From NCBI RefSeq assembly GCF_000967865.1, contig NZ_JXRU01000039.1, forward strand, positions 372,001-436,000: 64,000 nucleotides of DNA. Reading direction: 5' to 3'. Positions 16,270 to 24,241 of this stretch are shown one piece after another. The notes beneath the pieces are model-generated. The model had not been told where the DNA came from. It saw only the letters and a program-made list of their open reading frames with translations, and ran no database searches. This DNA is from Microbacterium sp. SA39. Its GTDB lineage: Bacteria; Actinomycetota; Actinomycetes; Actinomycetales; Microbacteriaceae. The position numbers and the translations under genes were made by a program. Every line of letters begins with the position of its first letter. Positions within the stretch are counted from its first letter, which is position 1.

Positions 16270-16939
16270 CGTCGGCCGCCAATCGGTAGCCGGCGCCGCG
16301 GATCGTCTCGATCGCCTCGCGCCCGAACGGCTTGTCGAGCTTGCGGCGAAGGTGGCCGACGTAGACCTCGACGATGTTCGGGTCGCCGTCGAAGTCGTCG
16401 TCCCAGACACCCTCGATCAGGGACCGTTTGGTGACGACCTGCCCGCGGTGCCGCATCAGGTACTCGAGCACCGAGAACTCACGGGCCGTGAGCGTCACCG
16501 GCGTATCGCCGCGCCAGACACGGTGCGCGGCGGGGTCGAGTCGCAGGTCCCCGGCCTCGAGAACAGCCGGCCGCGCCACCGCTCCGCGACGCACGAGAGC
16601 ACGGAGGCGCGCGACGAGGATCGCGAACGAGAACGGCTTCGTGACGTAGTCGTCGGCGCCGGTCTCGAGCGCTTCGACCTGATCCCACTCGCCGTCCTTG
16701 GCGGTGAGCATCAGCACCGGCGTCCAGTTCTCCTCGGCGCGCAGCGCCTCGCACACCTTCCATCCGCTCATCCCGGGCATCATCAGGTCGAGCACGATGG
16801 CGTCGTACCGCGTCTCGCGCGCCCGCCAGAGTCCATCGACGCCATTGTGCGCGACGTCGACCGCGAAGCCTTCCGCCTCGAGGCCGCGTCGCACCCCGTC
16901 GGCCAGGCGCACCTCGTCGTCGACTACCAGGATCCGCAT
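16262..16939 (-). CDS. OmpR/PhoB-family response regulator
   Basis: 225 residues. The receiver domain has VVDDE, the phosphoacceptor Asp51 in AIVLDLMMPGMSG, and the conserved Lys in ADDYVTKPF. The C-terminal winged helix reads VTLTAREFSVLEYLMRHRGQ then VEVYVGHLRRKLD and IRGAGYRLA. It is translationally coupled to the kinase gene. The direct repeat GCTGAA-N5-GCTGAA 23-39 bp upstream of the ATG suggests autoregulation, and a similar repeat upstream of the PepSY-like gene suggests a target. The longer frame to 17881 is not real: it runs antisense to the paralogous HTH regulator. Confidence 0.93.
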   Translation of the reverse strand: MRILVVDDEVRLADGVRRGLEAEGFAVDVAHNGVDGLWRARETRYDAIVLDLMMPGMSGWKVCEALRAEENWTPVLMLTAKDGEWDQVEALETGADDYVTKPFSFAILVARLRALVRRGAVARPAVLEAGDLRLDPAAHRVWRGDTPVTLTAREFSVLEYLMRHRGQVVTKRSLIEGVWDDDFDGDPNIVEVYVGHLRRKLDKPFGREAIETIRGAGYRLAADGG

Positions 16940-16961
16940 TCCTCCAGTGTGGCCGCTCGAC

Positions 16962-16978
16962 GCTGAACCGTGGCTGAA
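16962..16978. promoter_or_regulatory. GCTGAA direct repeat between response regulator and HTH regulator B
   Basis: GCTGAA at 16962-16967 and 16973-16978, 11 bp apart, on the plus strand. It matches the CTGAAG repeats at 11222-11248 in base content and spacing. It is positioned for autoregulation of the response regulator and possibly for control of the divergent HTH gene. Confidence 0.5.
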
Positions 16979-17032
16979 GCGCACTCGGCGCCTGTCTATC
17001 GCTCCGACAACGCCCGGAGTACCGTCGTGGAC

Positions 17033-17932
17033 ATGGCGAAGGGGATGGAGAACCCTGAGATCGCCCCCGATGCGTCGCCTTCCGGCGCGTTCGCGGAGGC
17101 GCTGCGAGCGGGGATGCAACGTCGAGGACTCTCTCTGCGGAGCCTGCAGCGGCGTCTCCGGGATCGCGGTCATGAGGTCAGCGTGGCGACGCTCTCGCTG
17201 TGGCAGTCCGGCGGGCGAAAGCCCTCGGCGGAGACCGCGTTCGATGTCGTCCGCGAGATCGAGTCGTTGCTGGACCTGCATGAAGACGCGCTCACCGGCA
17301 CCCTGACGCGCAATCGTCGCGTGGCGCAGGACCGCAATGTCCCTTTCGCGGACTTCGTCGGACTCGAGCACAACGAGGTGACCGACGAGAGCGGTGCCCG
17401 ACAGCTGTCCGAGCGCTCGGCGACGATCATCTCCCACGTGGATGCCGACGGCCGATTGGTTCGGAACGTCATCCGCAACGTGTGGCAGGCGCGGGTCGAC
17501 GGCGCGCGGGAGGTCGCCGTGTTCCTCACGATCGAACCCGAGGAGGTGTCGCCACCCGTCGTCCGCGGAGTCCTCGGATGCGACCTCGTCGACATCGTCG
17601 ACGACATGGAGCAGCGAATCATCCGCCCCACCCTGCGACTGCACGCGCCCCTCGATCGGGGAGATCTCGTGCTCACCGAGTGGGAGTCGGTGGATCATAA
17701 GTACGCGCATGAGGCAGCGAGCTTTATCCAGGGTCTGGTCGCTGTGCGGCCCGAAGCCGAGGTGGGCGTCTTCGTCTACTTCGACCCTGCATACCTGCCG
17801 CGTCGGTGCACGGCCACGGTGGAGACGGACGGCGGGCAGCGCGTGTTCCCGGTGAAGGTCGTGGCGAACTCGGCCTCTCACGTCGAGTTCGACTTCGGTC
17901 CCGGCATGATCACCATCGAGTGGGAGTGGTAG
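17033..17932 (+). CDS. HTH regulator B, paralog of regulator A
   Basis: 299 residues from ATG 17033; the frame extends upstream to GTG 16970, but similarity to regulator A begins only after MAKGMENPEIAP, and ATG 17045 is also possible. The HTH (RRGLSLRSLQRRLRDRGHEV then VATLSLWQSGGRKPS) and an RRVAQDRNVPFADF hinge precede the beta-rich domain with RGVLGCDLVDIV, RPTLRLHAPLDRG, YFDPAYLPRRC and the terminal EFDFGPGMITIEWEW. It diverges from the response-regulator gene and lies 111 bp upstream of the GH98 gene on the same strand. Its targets may therefore be the two-component system, the GH98 gene or both. No catalytic residues are recognisable. Confidence 0.8.
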   Translation: MAKGMENPEIAPDASPSGAFAEALRAGMQRRGLSLRSLQRRLRDRGHEVSVATLSLWQSGGRKPSAETAFDVVREIESLLDLHEDALTGTLTRNRRVAQDRNVPFADFVGLEHNEVTDESGARQLSERSATIISHVDADGRLVRNVIRNVWQARVDGAREVAVFLTIEPEEVSPPVVRGVLGCDLVDIVDDMEQRIIRPTLRLHAPLDRGDLVLTEWESVDHKYAHEAASFIQGLVAVRPEAEVGVFVYFDPAYLPRRCTATVETDGGQRVFPVKVVANSASHVEFDFGPGMITIEWEW

Positions 17933-17951
17933 TCACGCTGGGTGGGAGGAA

Positions 17952-18021
17952 TTACGAAACCGCTTGACGCGATCTCGGCTCGAATCCTAGCCTCGTAGGC
18001 AGAGATAACAGAACCCTGTTA
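17952..18021 (+). promoter_or_regulatory. GH98 promoter: shared 17-bp element and TAACAG-N4-CTGTTA dyad
   Basis: TTACGAAACCGCTTGAC (17952-17968) ends in a -35-like TTGACG (17964-17969), with TAGCCT as a possible -10 at 17988-17993. The same 17 bp, with one change, precedes the ROK gene (22923-22939). Downstream, TAACAG (18006-18011) and CTGTTA (18016-18021) form a perfect dyad with a 4-base spacer over the likely transcript start. The GAAACCGCTT core also resembles a degenerate LacI-type operator, so a third regulator is not excluded. Confidence 0.5.
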
Positions 18022-18043
18022 CATAATTGCCCGAGGAGACACG

Positions 18044-20716
18044 ATGACGTTCTCACAGCGAATCAGACGAGGGGTGGGCATCGCGATCGCGGCATTGCTT
18101 GTCGCCCCGTTGGCGGTGATCGTCGCGGCCGCACCCGCGGTCGCCGCCGAGCCCCTGCGACGAGAGGTCTCGCAGCAGAAGCCCCTGTTCATCACAAACT
18201 TCTACCAGGGCGGGGAGGGGCCGGACCAGACCGACGTCGTGACGGATCTCTGGGGCAAGATTCCGACCGACCTGCGAGAGAACACCGTAGTCATGTTCAT
18301 TGCGGGACAGTCCCTGAAGAACATCCCCGCAACGACCGACTGGATCACCGCTCAGGCGAACGCTGCCCAGGCTGCGAGCATCCCCTTCTTCGTGCAGGCA
18401 CTCAACGGCGAGACCCCGGCTGCCGAGCGGATTCCGGTTCCGTTCTTCCGCACACTGGCCGAGACGCACACCATGATGCAGGGCGTGAACGGCGCCGAGC
18501 TGTACAACTCTGCATCCTTCACCGGCAGCAACCACTCGGGCTACCTGGCGGAACTCGTGCAGATGTCGGTCGATGAAGGCCTGCATTTCGTCTGGACCGA
18601 CACGAACATCTTCGGTACCGGCGGCACCATGATCCAGTGGCTGCAGGAGAACGCGAGCCTGCTCAACGTCATTCGCGCGAACCCCCAGAACGTCATCTTC
18701 ATGAACAAGGAGTCCTACGGCGACACCGACACCGACGCGCTGAACCTCGGCATGTGGCTCTCGGGCTCCATCGGCAACTGGGGCTCCTCGTCGGACTGGT
18801 GGCACTGGGGACTGAACGGCTACGGACGCCTCTGGTCCTCGGGCAGCCAGACCTGGAAGGACATCCTGCAGTACCCCGAGTCGATGACCGTGCAGTCGAT
18901 GCTGAAGGTCGTGTCGCAGGGCGGGACCGCGTTCAAGACCGAGGCGCAGTGGTTCACCAACGTCACCGACGGCGAACGCCTCGCCGGGTACGAGTACGCG
19001 ATCATCCCGTTCCTGCGCGACCTGAAGTCCGGCGCGATCAAGATCCCCTCGAAGCAGGAGGTGCTCGATCAGAACAAGATGGTCTACAAGGGCAGCGTCT
19101 ACGACCAGTCGACCATGTGGGACACGTCGACCTCGAACATCTTCCCCCGCACCGGCCGGTACGGGATCATCCCGATGGTGCCGAACACGATCCCGAACAC
19201 GAGCCTGACGATGTTCGAGGACATCGCCACGTCGGGACAGAGCCAGGCATGGTTCGACGCCAGGTATCCGCAGGAGGTGTTCTCCAGCAACACCTACCTG
19301 ACCCGTAACACCAGCACCTGGTATTGGATGAACTACGCCGAGAATCGGCAGATGACAGCCAAGTCGTCCTTCAAGCCGAAGAGCTCGCCGGCGACCTCCA
19401 TCCAGGTCGAGGCGCCCAACCACACGTTCGCGGTGATGACGGAGTCCGCGAACAAGGTCGATGTGATTCTCAACAACTACCGGGTGAACAAGGACAACGT
19501 GCGCACCGAGACGATCTACGGGAAGGCCCCGGGCTCCGACTTCGACAAGTGGCAGACCTACCGCTACATCAAGGACTACACGAGCGTGAAGCTCGATGCG
19601 TCGGGCAACCCGGTGAAGGATGCCGCGGGCAACGTGCAGACGGCGTCCGATCTCACCCTGAACGACCGCTCGGCGCGTGACATCCGCACCTCGACCTTCA
19701 CGGTGAGTGGCACCTGGCAAGGCGGGCAGCCGTCGATCACCTTCGCATCCGACACCACGGCCACCCGGCCGTACACGCAGACGCAGTCGTGGAACGCTGC
19801 GACCAAGACGCTCACCGTGTCGATCGTTCACAACGGCCTCGTGAAGTTCAGCATCCGCACCGACGGGCCCGGCCTGCCGCCGGCGACGAACCTCGCGCTG
19901 AACAAGGCGGCCACGCAGAGCTCACAGTGGTCCGGGGCGGCGACGGCCGCCCGTGCCGTCGACGGGAACACCGACGGCAACTTCGCGAGCGGCTCCGTGT
20001 CGCACACCGACGCCAACGGGCAGGCGAACCCCTGGTGGCAGGTCGACCTCGGTTCCGTGCAGTCGATCGGCGACATCGAGGTGCACAACCGTACCGACTG
20101 CTGCAGCGACCGCCTCGCCGGATACAAGGTCGAGGTGCTCGATGCTGCGGGCTCCGTGGTGTGGTCGCAGACGAGAACGGGTCACCCGAACCCCTCGGAG
20201 ACCGTCTCCACGGGAGGCGTGAGCGGTCGCTTCGTGAAGATCAGCCTCGCCGGGGCGTCGCGCATCCTCTCGCTCGCCGAGGTGATCGTGCGTCAGGCGT
20301 CCAGCCTGAACCTGGCCTACAACAAGGCCGCGACTCAGAGCTCCACCTACACGGGAGGAGATGGCACCGGGCCGGCGTCGAGGGCTGTCGACGGCAACAC
20401 CGACGGGGTCTTCGTCAACGGGTCCGTGTCGCACACCAACACCGAATCCAACCCGTGGTGGCAGGTCGACCTGGGCGCGTCCGTCCCGATCAACCAGATC
20501 GAGATCTGGAACCGTGCGGAGGCCGCCGACCGTCTCGCCGGGTACAAGGTCGAGGTGCTCAACGCGAGCAACGTCGTCGTGTGGTCGAGCACGCAGGTCG
20601 GGTATCCGACGCCGAACGAGACCCTCAGCACCGGCGGCGTCACCGGACGGTACGTGAAGGTCACCGTGCCCGGAACGGGCAAGATCCTGCAGCTCGCCGA
20701 AGTCAGGGTGCGCTAG
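18044..20716 (+). CDS. Secreted GH98 endo-glycosidase with two fucolectin-type (CBM47) domains
   Basis: 890 residues with a signal peptide (hydrophobic core ending AAPAVAAE near 36). The catalytic region, about 45-600, follows family 98: PLFITNFYQGG, KIPTDLRENTVVMFIAG, IPFFVQALNGE, GVNGAELYN (Glu152, where GH98 has its catalytic acid), HFVWTDTN and NVIFMNKESYGD (Glu223) with LGMWLSGSIGNWG. Two F-type lectin domains follow (about 615-748 and 755-890), each with NKAATQSS, AVDGN, GSVSHT and NPWWQVDLG. Domain 1 keeps the fucose-binding R-x-D-x4-R (NRTDCCSDR); domain 2 has Glu for Asp. Known GH98 enzymes cut blood-group A/B glycans internally at galactose, though some are xylanases. The following glycosidases favour a fucosylated, galactose-containing target outside the cell. 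Confidence 0.7.
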   Translation: MTFSQRIRRGVGIAIAALLVAPLAVIVAAAPAVAAEPLRREVSQQKPLFITNFYQGGEGPDQTDVVTDLWGKIPTDLRENTVVMFIAGQSLKNIPATTDWITAQANAAQAASIPFFVQALNGETPAAERIPVPFFRTLAETHTMMQGVNGAELYNSASFTGSNHSGYLAELVQMSVDEGLHFVWTDTNIFGTGGTMIQWLQENASLLNVIRANPQNVIFMNKESYGDTDTDALNLGMWLSGSIGNWGSSSDWWHWGLNGYGRLWSSGSQTWKDILQYPESMTVQSMLKVVSQGGTAFKTEAQWFTNVTDGERLAGYEYAIIPFLRDLKSGAIKIPSKQEVLDQNKMVYKGSVYDQSTMWDTSTSNIFPRTGRYGIIPMVPNTIPNTSLTMFEDIATSGQSQAWFDARYPQEVFSSNTYLTRNTSTWYWMNYAENRQMTAKSSFKPKSSPATSIQVEAPNHTFAVMTESANKVDVILNNYRVNKDNVRTETIYGKAPGSDFDKWQTYRYIKDYTSVKLDASGNPVKDAAGNVQTASDLTLNDRSARDIRTSTFTVSGTWQGGQPSITFASDTTATRPYTQTQSWNAATKTLTVSIVHNGLVKFSIRTDGPGLPPATNLALNKAATQSSQWSGAATAARAVDGNTDGNFASGSVSHTDANGQANPWWQVDLGSVQSIGDIEVHNRTDCCSDRLAGYKVEVLDAAGSVVWSQTRTGHPNPSETVSTGGVSGRFVKISLAGASRILSLAEVIVRQASSLNLAYNKAATQSSTYTGGDGTGPASRAVDGNTDGVFVNGSVSHTNTESNPWWQVDLGASVPINQIEIWNRAEAADRLAGYKVEVLNASNVVVWSSTQVGYPTPNETLSTGGVTGRYVKVTVPGTGKILQLAEVRVR

Positions 20717-20730
20717 CAGGCGGAGAGAAC

Positions 20731-20773
20731 CATCTGCGGTCCGGAGCTCCCCTCGCGCTCCGGGCCGCAGATG
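20731..20773. terminator. 17-bp hairpin after GH98
   Basis: CATCTGCGGTCCGGAGC (20731-20747) pairs with GCTCCGGGCCGCAGATG (20757-20773), one G-U wobble, 9-base loop. It separates the secreted enzyme from the following GH36 gene, which starts 35 bp further on, so most transcripts should end or attenuate here. Confidence 0.8.
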
Positions 20774-20808
20774 CGCGTGCACGTAAGAATCTCGGAGAAA
20801 GGTGCCCG

Positions 20809-22938
20809 ATGAGCGGCCCGGAAATCATCCATCACCTTCGTCGCGGCGGCGTCAGCGTCGTCGTCACCCTCAGCCAGGGGCGTCTGCCGCGCATCCTTCA
20901 TTGGGGAGCCGACCTGGGCGACGTTCGCAGGGACGAACTCGAGGCGATGGAGCGGACGGCGCTGCCGCCCCTGGGCGACACCGTCATCTACGCACCGCAA
21001 CCCGTGCCGATGCTGCCGCAGCTCGCCGAGGCCTGGCTGGGTGAACCGGGGCTGGTGGGGAGTCGCGAGGGAGCGGCGTGGGCGCCGCTGTTCCGCCGTG
21101 CTCGCGCACGACGGGAGGATTCCTCGACGACCGACCGGCTCGTGGTTCTCGCGGAAGACCCCGAGAGCGATCTGGAGATCGAGCTCGAGGTCGAACTGCA
21201 CGAGGCGGGGCTGCTCCGCACGCGGGCGACGCTGCGAAACCTCGGCGGCGCGTATCGCGTGGATCGCCTCGGCCTCGCGCTTCCCGTGCCGTCGCATGCC
21301 GATGAACTCTTCGACCTCGCGGGGCGTTGGACGAGGGAGCGCTCGCCGCAGCGCCGCCCGTTCGACATCGGCGCCTGGGTGCGCGAAGCACGGGGAGGCA
21401 AGCCCGGGTTCGAGGCCCCGACGCTCACCGTTGCAGGCGAGCACGGGTTCGACTTCCGCCGCGGTGAGGTGTGGGGCATCCACCTCGGATGGAGCGGCAA
21501 TCAGCGCCTCGTCGCGGAACGCACGTCTGGCGGATCACGGATGCTGAGCGGCGGCGAACTGCTGTACCCCGACGAGCTCGTGCTGGGTCCGGGTGACGAG
21601 GTCGTGTCGCCGTGGCTGTACGGCTCCTGGGGCGTCGGTCTCGATGCTCTCGCCGCGCGCTTCCACGGCTTCCTGCGTGCACGACCGAATCCCCCCGCGC
21701 AGCCGCGCCCGATCCTTCTGAACACCTGGGAGGCGGTGTACTTCGACCACGATGAAGCGCGGTTGATCGCTGCAGCCGAGCGCGCTGCTGCGCTGGGGAT
21801 GGAGCGCTTCGTCCTCGATGACGGCTGGTTCGGGGCGCGCAGACACGATCGTGCCGGTCTCGGGGACTGGGTGGTGTCACCCGAGGTCTGGCCGCGCGGG
21901 CTCGACCCGCTTGCTGACCGCGTGCACGAGCTGGGGATGGCGTTCGGGCTGTGGTTCGAACCGGAGATGGTCAACCTCGACTCCGATCTGGTCCGCGCTC
22001 ACCCGGATTGGGTCTTCGACGCGGGGCACGGGGTCGGAATCCCGTCACGCCATCAGCACGTGCTCGACCTCGGACACGAGGGCGCCTTCGACCTCGTGCT
22101 GAGTCAGATGAGTGCGTTGATCGAGCAGCTGGGCATCGACTTCATCAAGTGGGACCACAACCGCTCGCTGCTCGATGCGGGCCACACGCCGACGGGAAGA
22201 GCGGGTCATCGGGCGCAGACTCTGGCCCTCTACCGCCTGCTGGACGAACTCCGCGCGCGCTTCCCGCGCCTCGAGATCGAGGCGTGCGCCAGCGGGGGAG
22301 GGCGGATCGATCTCGGGATGATCGAGCGCGTCGATCGGGTCTGGGCGTCCGACTGCAGTGATCCTCATGAGCGGGTGGACATCAACCGCTGGACATCGCT
22401 GCTCCTGCCGCCCGAGCTCATCGGCACGCACATCGGCGAGGCGCATGCGTACTCGACGGGCCGGACCGCGACCCTGGGTTTCCGCGCCGCCGTCGCGAGC
22501 ATGTGGCAACTCGGCGTCGAAGCCGAACTGGGCTCACTGGACGATGACGAGAGGGCGGAACTGGCGGACTGGATCGCCTTTCACCGCGAGCACCGACCGC
22601 TGCTCCACAGCGGGCGCGTGGTGCACGCCGACGCGGCCGGCGGCGCGGCCCTCCTCGACGGTGTCGTCGGCGACGCCGGTGCCGTGTATCTCTATCTCGT
22701 GCGGGAGCGGCCTGCGGACTGGCCCGTGGGCCGACTGCGCCTCCCAGGCCTGGATGCGGATCGCAGATATCGCGTGCGCCTCGGGCGTCCGCTGGCCGCG
22801 CACCAGACGCCGCCGTGGGCACGAGCCGAGTGCGTCCTCTCGGGGCAAGTTCTTCAGACCGTCGGTATCGAGGCGCCCGGTGTCGATGTCGATGATCCCG
22901 TCATCATCTCCGCAGAACTCGTTTACGAAACCACTTGA
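20809..22938 (+). CDS. GH36 alpha-galactosidase, cytoplasmic
   Basis: 709 residues, no signal peptide. The N-terminal beta-sandwich is followed by the barrel: LLNTWEAVYFDHDE, RFVLDDGWFGARR, GLWFEPEMVN, the nucleophile in IDFIKWDHNRS (Asp449), EACASGGGRIDLGM and the acid/base segment WASDCSD (Asp515). This is the standard alpha-galactosidase layout; related members act on alpha-N-acetylgalactosamine, and sequence alone does not decide. ATG 20809 has AGAAAGG upstream. The much longer open frame to 19789 is GH98 shadow. Within this locus it would remove the terminal alpha-galactose of a B-type antigen fragment. Its last codons and stop form part of the promoter element of the ROK gene. Confidence 0.92.
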   Translation: MSGPEIIHHLRRGGVSVVVTLSQGRLPRILHWGADLGDVRRDELEAMERTALPPLGDTVIYAPQPVPMLPQLAEAWLGEPGLVGSREGAAWAPLFRRARARREDSSTTDRLVVLAEDPESDLEIELEVELHEAGLLRTRATLRNLGGAYRVDRLGLALPVPSHADELFDLAGRWTRERSPQRRPFDIGAWVREARGGKPGFEAPTLTVAGEHGFDFRRGEVWGIHLGWSGNQRLVAERTSGGSRMLSGGELLYPDELVLGPGDEVVSPWLYGSWGVGLDALAARFHGFLRARPNPPAQPRPILLNTWEAVYFDHDEARLIAAAERAAALGMERFVLDDGWFGARRHDRAGLGDWVVSPEVWPRGLDPLADRVHELGMAFGLWFEPEMVNLDSDLVRAHPDWVFDAGHGVGIPSRHQHVLDLGHEGAFDLVLSQMSALIEQLGIDFIKWDHNRSLLDAGHTPTGRAGHRAQTLALYRLLDELRARFPRLEIEACASGGGRIDLGMIERVDRVWASDCSDPHERVDINRWTSLLLPPELIGTHIGEAHAYSTGRTATLGFRAAVASMWQLGVEAELGSLDDDERAELADWIAFHREHRPLLHSGRVVHADAAGGAALLDGVVGDAGAVYLYLVRERPADWPVGRLRLPGLDADRRYRVRLGRPLAAHQTPPWARAECVLSGQVLQTVGIEAPGVDVDDPVIISAELVYETT

Positions 22939-22970
22939 CAGTTATAAGCAACCCTATTTATAAATAGGGT
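22923..22970 (+). promoter_or_regulatory. ROK-gene promoter with 20-bp perfect palindromic operator
   Basis: TTACGAAACCACTTGAC (22923-22939) supplies -35 TTGACA (22935-22940). After 18 bp comes TATAAA (22959-22964) as -10. The -10 is embedded in ACCCTATTTATAAATAGGGT (22951-22970), a perfect 20-bp palindrome. This is a textbook arrangement for an autorepressing ROK protein. It would also control the transporter and glycosidase genes that follow without a strong terminator. Confidence 0.8.
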
Positions 22971-23003
22971 GACGGATTTGCAGGCGGCGACATGGAGGTC
23001 GGT

Positions 23004-24182
23004 ATGGCGCACTCGACGGCAGCGACGGCGGAGCAGCTTCTCGACCTTCGTCGCGCGAACAGCGCACGCTGCGCCGAGGTCATCCGCGCGACAGGTCAGA
23101 TGACCATCGCGCAGATCGCCGAGGTCACGCGCCTCTCGCGGCCCACCGTCACCGCTCGCCTCCAGGATCTGCAGGACGCGGGACTCGTCGTCGAGATCTC
23201 GGCGGATGCGCCCCAGGGGGCTGGCCGCCCTGCCACGCGGTACGCCTTCGTCGCGGATGCTGGAATCGTCGCGGGTCTCGAGCTCGGCAAGCACGTCGAG
23301 CGGCTGATCTTCACGGATCTGCTCGGACGCGAGCTCTGGCACGGACAGCGCCCGGTCACGATCCACCACGCCGACGATCGGCTGGCGGATGCCGCGGCCT
23401 GGGTTCGTACCTCAGCCGAGAGCCTCGGCAAGAAGCTGGTCCGCGTCGGCGTGGCGGTTCCCGGCGCGATGGATCCCGCCGGGATCTTCGTCGAGAGCGC
23501 GGCGTTCACGGAATGGCGGGGACGGGCTGTGCCCCCGATCGTCCGCGCTGCATTCCCGGTACCCGTCGACGTGCTCCACGACGTCGCCAGCGCCATGCTC
23601 GCCGAACAGCGGATGGGCGCTGCGGTCGATGTCTCCACATTCGTCGTGCCGATCCTGTGGCATCGCGTCAGCGCCGGGATCGTCGTCTCCGGGCGCGTCC
23701 ACGGCGGGACCACCGGCCGTGCCGGGAACCTGCATCAGCGATCCGATCTCCGCGCGGCGGACGCCTACGCCGCCGATGACCTGGAATGGCCGTCCGATCC
23801 AGAGGTCTCCTCGCTGGTCGCCGCCGAGGCCGCGGGCGATACCGCGGCAGCATCCTCCCTCGATCGCTTCAGCGCACTCGCCGCAGATCAGATCGCGATG
23901 CTGCAGCTCGTGATCGACCCCGAGATCATCGTCCTGCACGGACCTCTCGCCATCCATGACGCTCTCGTCACGCGGGTCGTCGAGCGCCTGGAAGATTCCC
24001 TTCCCGTCGTCGCCCCCGTCGTCGTCAGTGAGTTCGGTCAGTTCGGCACCGTGATCGGCGCCGCACTCACCGCGCTCGACGGAGCCGCCGAAGACCTCAT
24101 CGGTCCCGGTATGGCGCCCCACCTTCTCGATCGCACCCTGTTGTCTCCCGCGATCGGTGGCCACGCACCCGCTCGGGTCTGA
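23004..24182 (+). CDS. ROK-family transcriptional repressor
   Basis: 392 residues from ATG 23004 (GGAGGT upstream, spacing short); ATG 22992 in frame is an alternative. The winged helix-turn-helix reads QMTIAQIAEVTRLSRPTVTA then RLQDLQDAGLVVE. The ROK fold follows: VAGLELGKHVERLIFTDLLG, VRVGVAVPGAMDPAG, SAGIVVSGRVHGG and VVSEFGQFGTVIGAAL. The zinc-binding CxCGxxGCxE motif of sugar-kinase-like ROK proteins is missing; that position reads GNLHQRSDLRA, so the ligand pocket is divergent and kinase activity is unlikely. A palindromic operator lies in its own promoter. Expected role: release of the operon when a sugar of the glycan is imported. Confidence 0.88.
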   Translation: MAHSTAATAEQLLDLRRANSARCAEVIRATGQMTIAQIAEVTRLSRPTVTARLQDLQDAGLVVEISADAPQGAGRPATRYAFVADAGIVAGLELGKHVERLIFTDLLGRELWHGQRPVTIHHADDRLADAAAWVRTSAESLGKKLVRVGVAVPGAMDPAGIFVESAAFTEWRGRAVPPIVRAAFPVPVDVLHDVASAMLAEQRMGAAVDVSTFVVPILWHRVSAGIVVSGRVHGGTTGRAGNLHQRSDLRAADAYAADDLEWPSDPEVSSLVAAEAAGDTAAASSLDRFSALAADQIAMLQLVIDPEIIVLHGPLAIHDALVTRVVERLEDSLPVVAPVVVSEFGQFGTVIGAALTALDGAAEDLIGPGMAPHLLDRTLLSPAIGGHAPARV

Positions 24183-24241
24183 TTGGCCTATCCCCCCGGC
24201 GCACCCGCACCGGGGACCCTCACTCGCACCAAGGAAGAACC

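Noticed and set aside
16262..17881. 539-residue minus-strand frame fusing the response regulator to an upstream region
   Set aside because: The upstream part is antisense to HTH regulator B; the receiver domain begins at the ATG at 16939.
18053..19831. 592-residue minus-strand frame opposite GH98
   Set aside because: Same composition-driven shadow; GH98 motifs and signal peptide decide the strand.
19789..20808. N-terminal extension of the GH36 frame
   Set aside because: It overlaps the coding strand of GH98 in another frame and crosses the terminator at 20731-20773.
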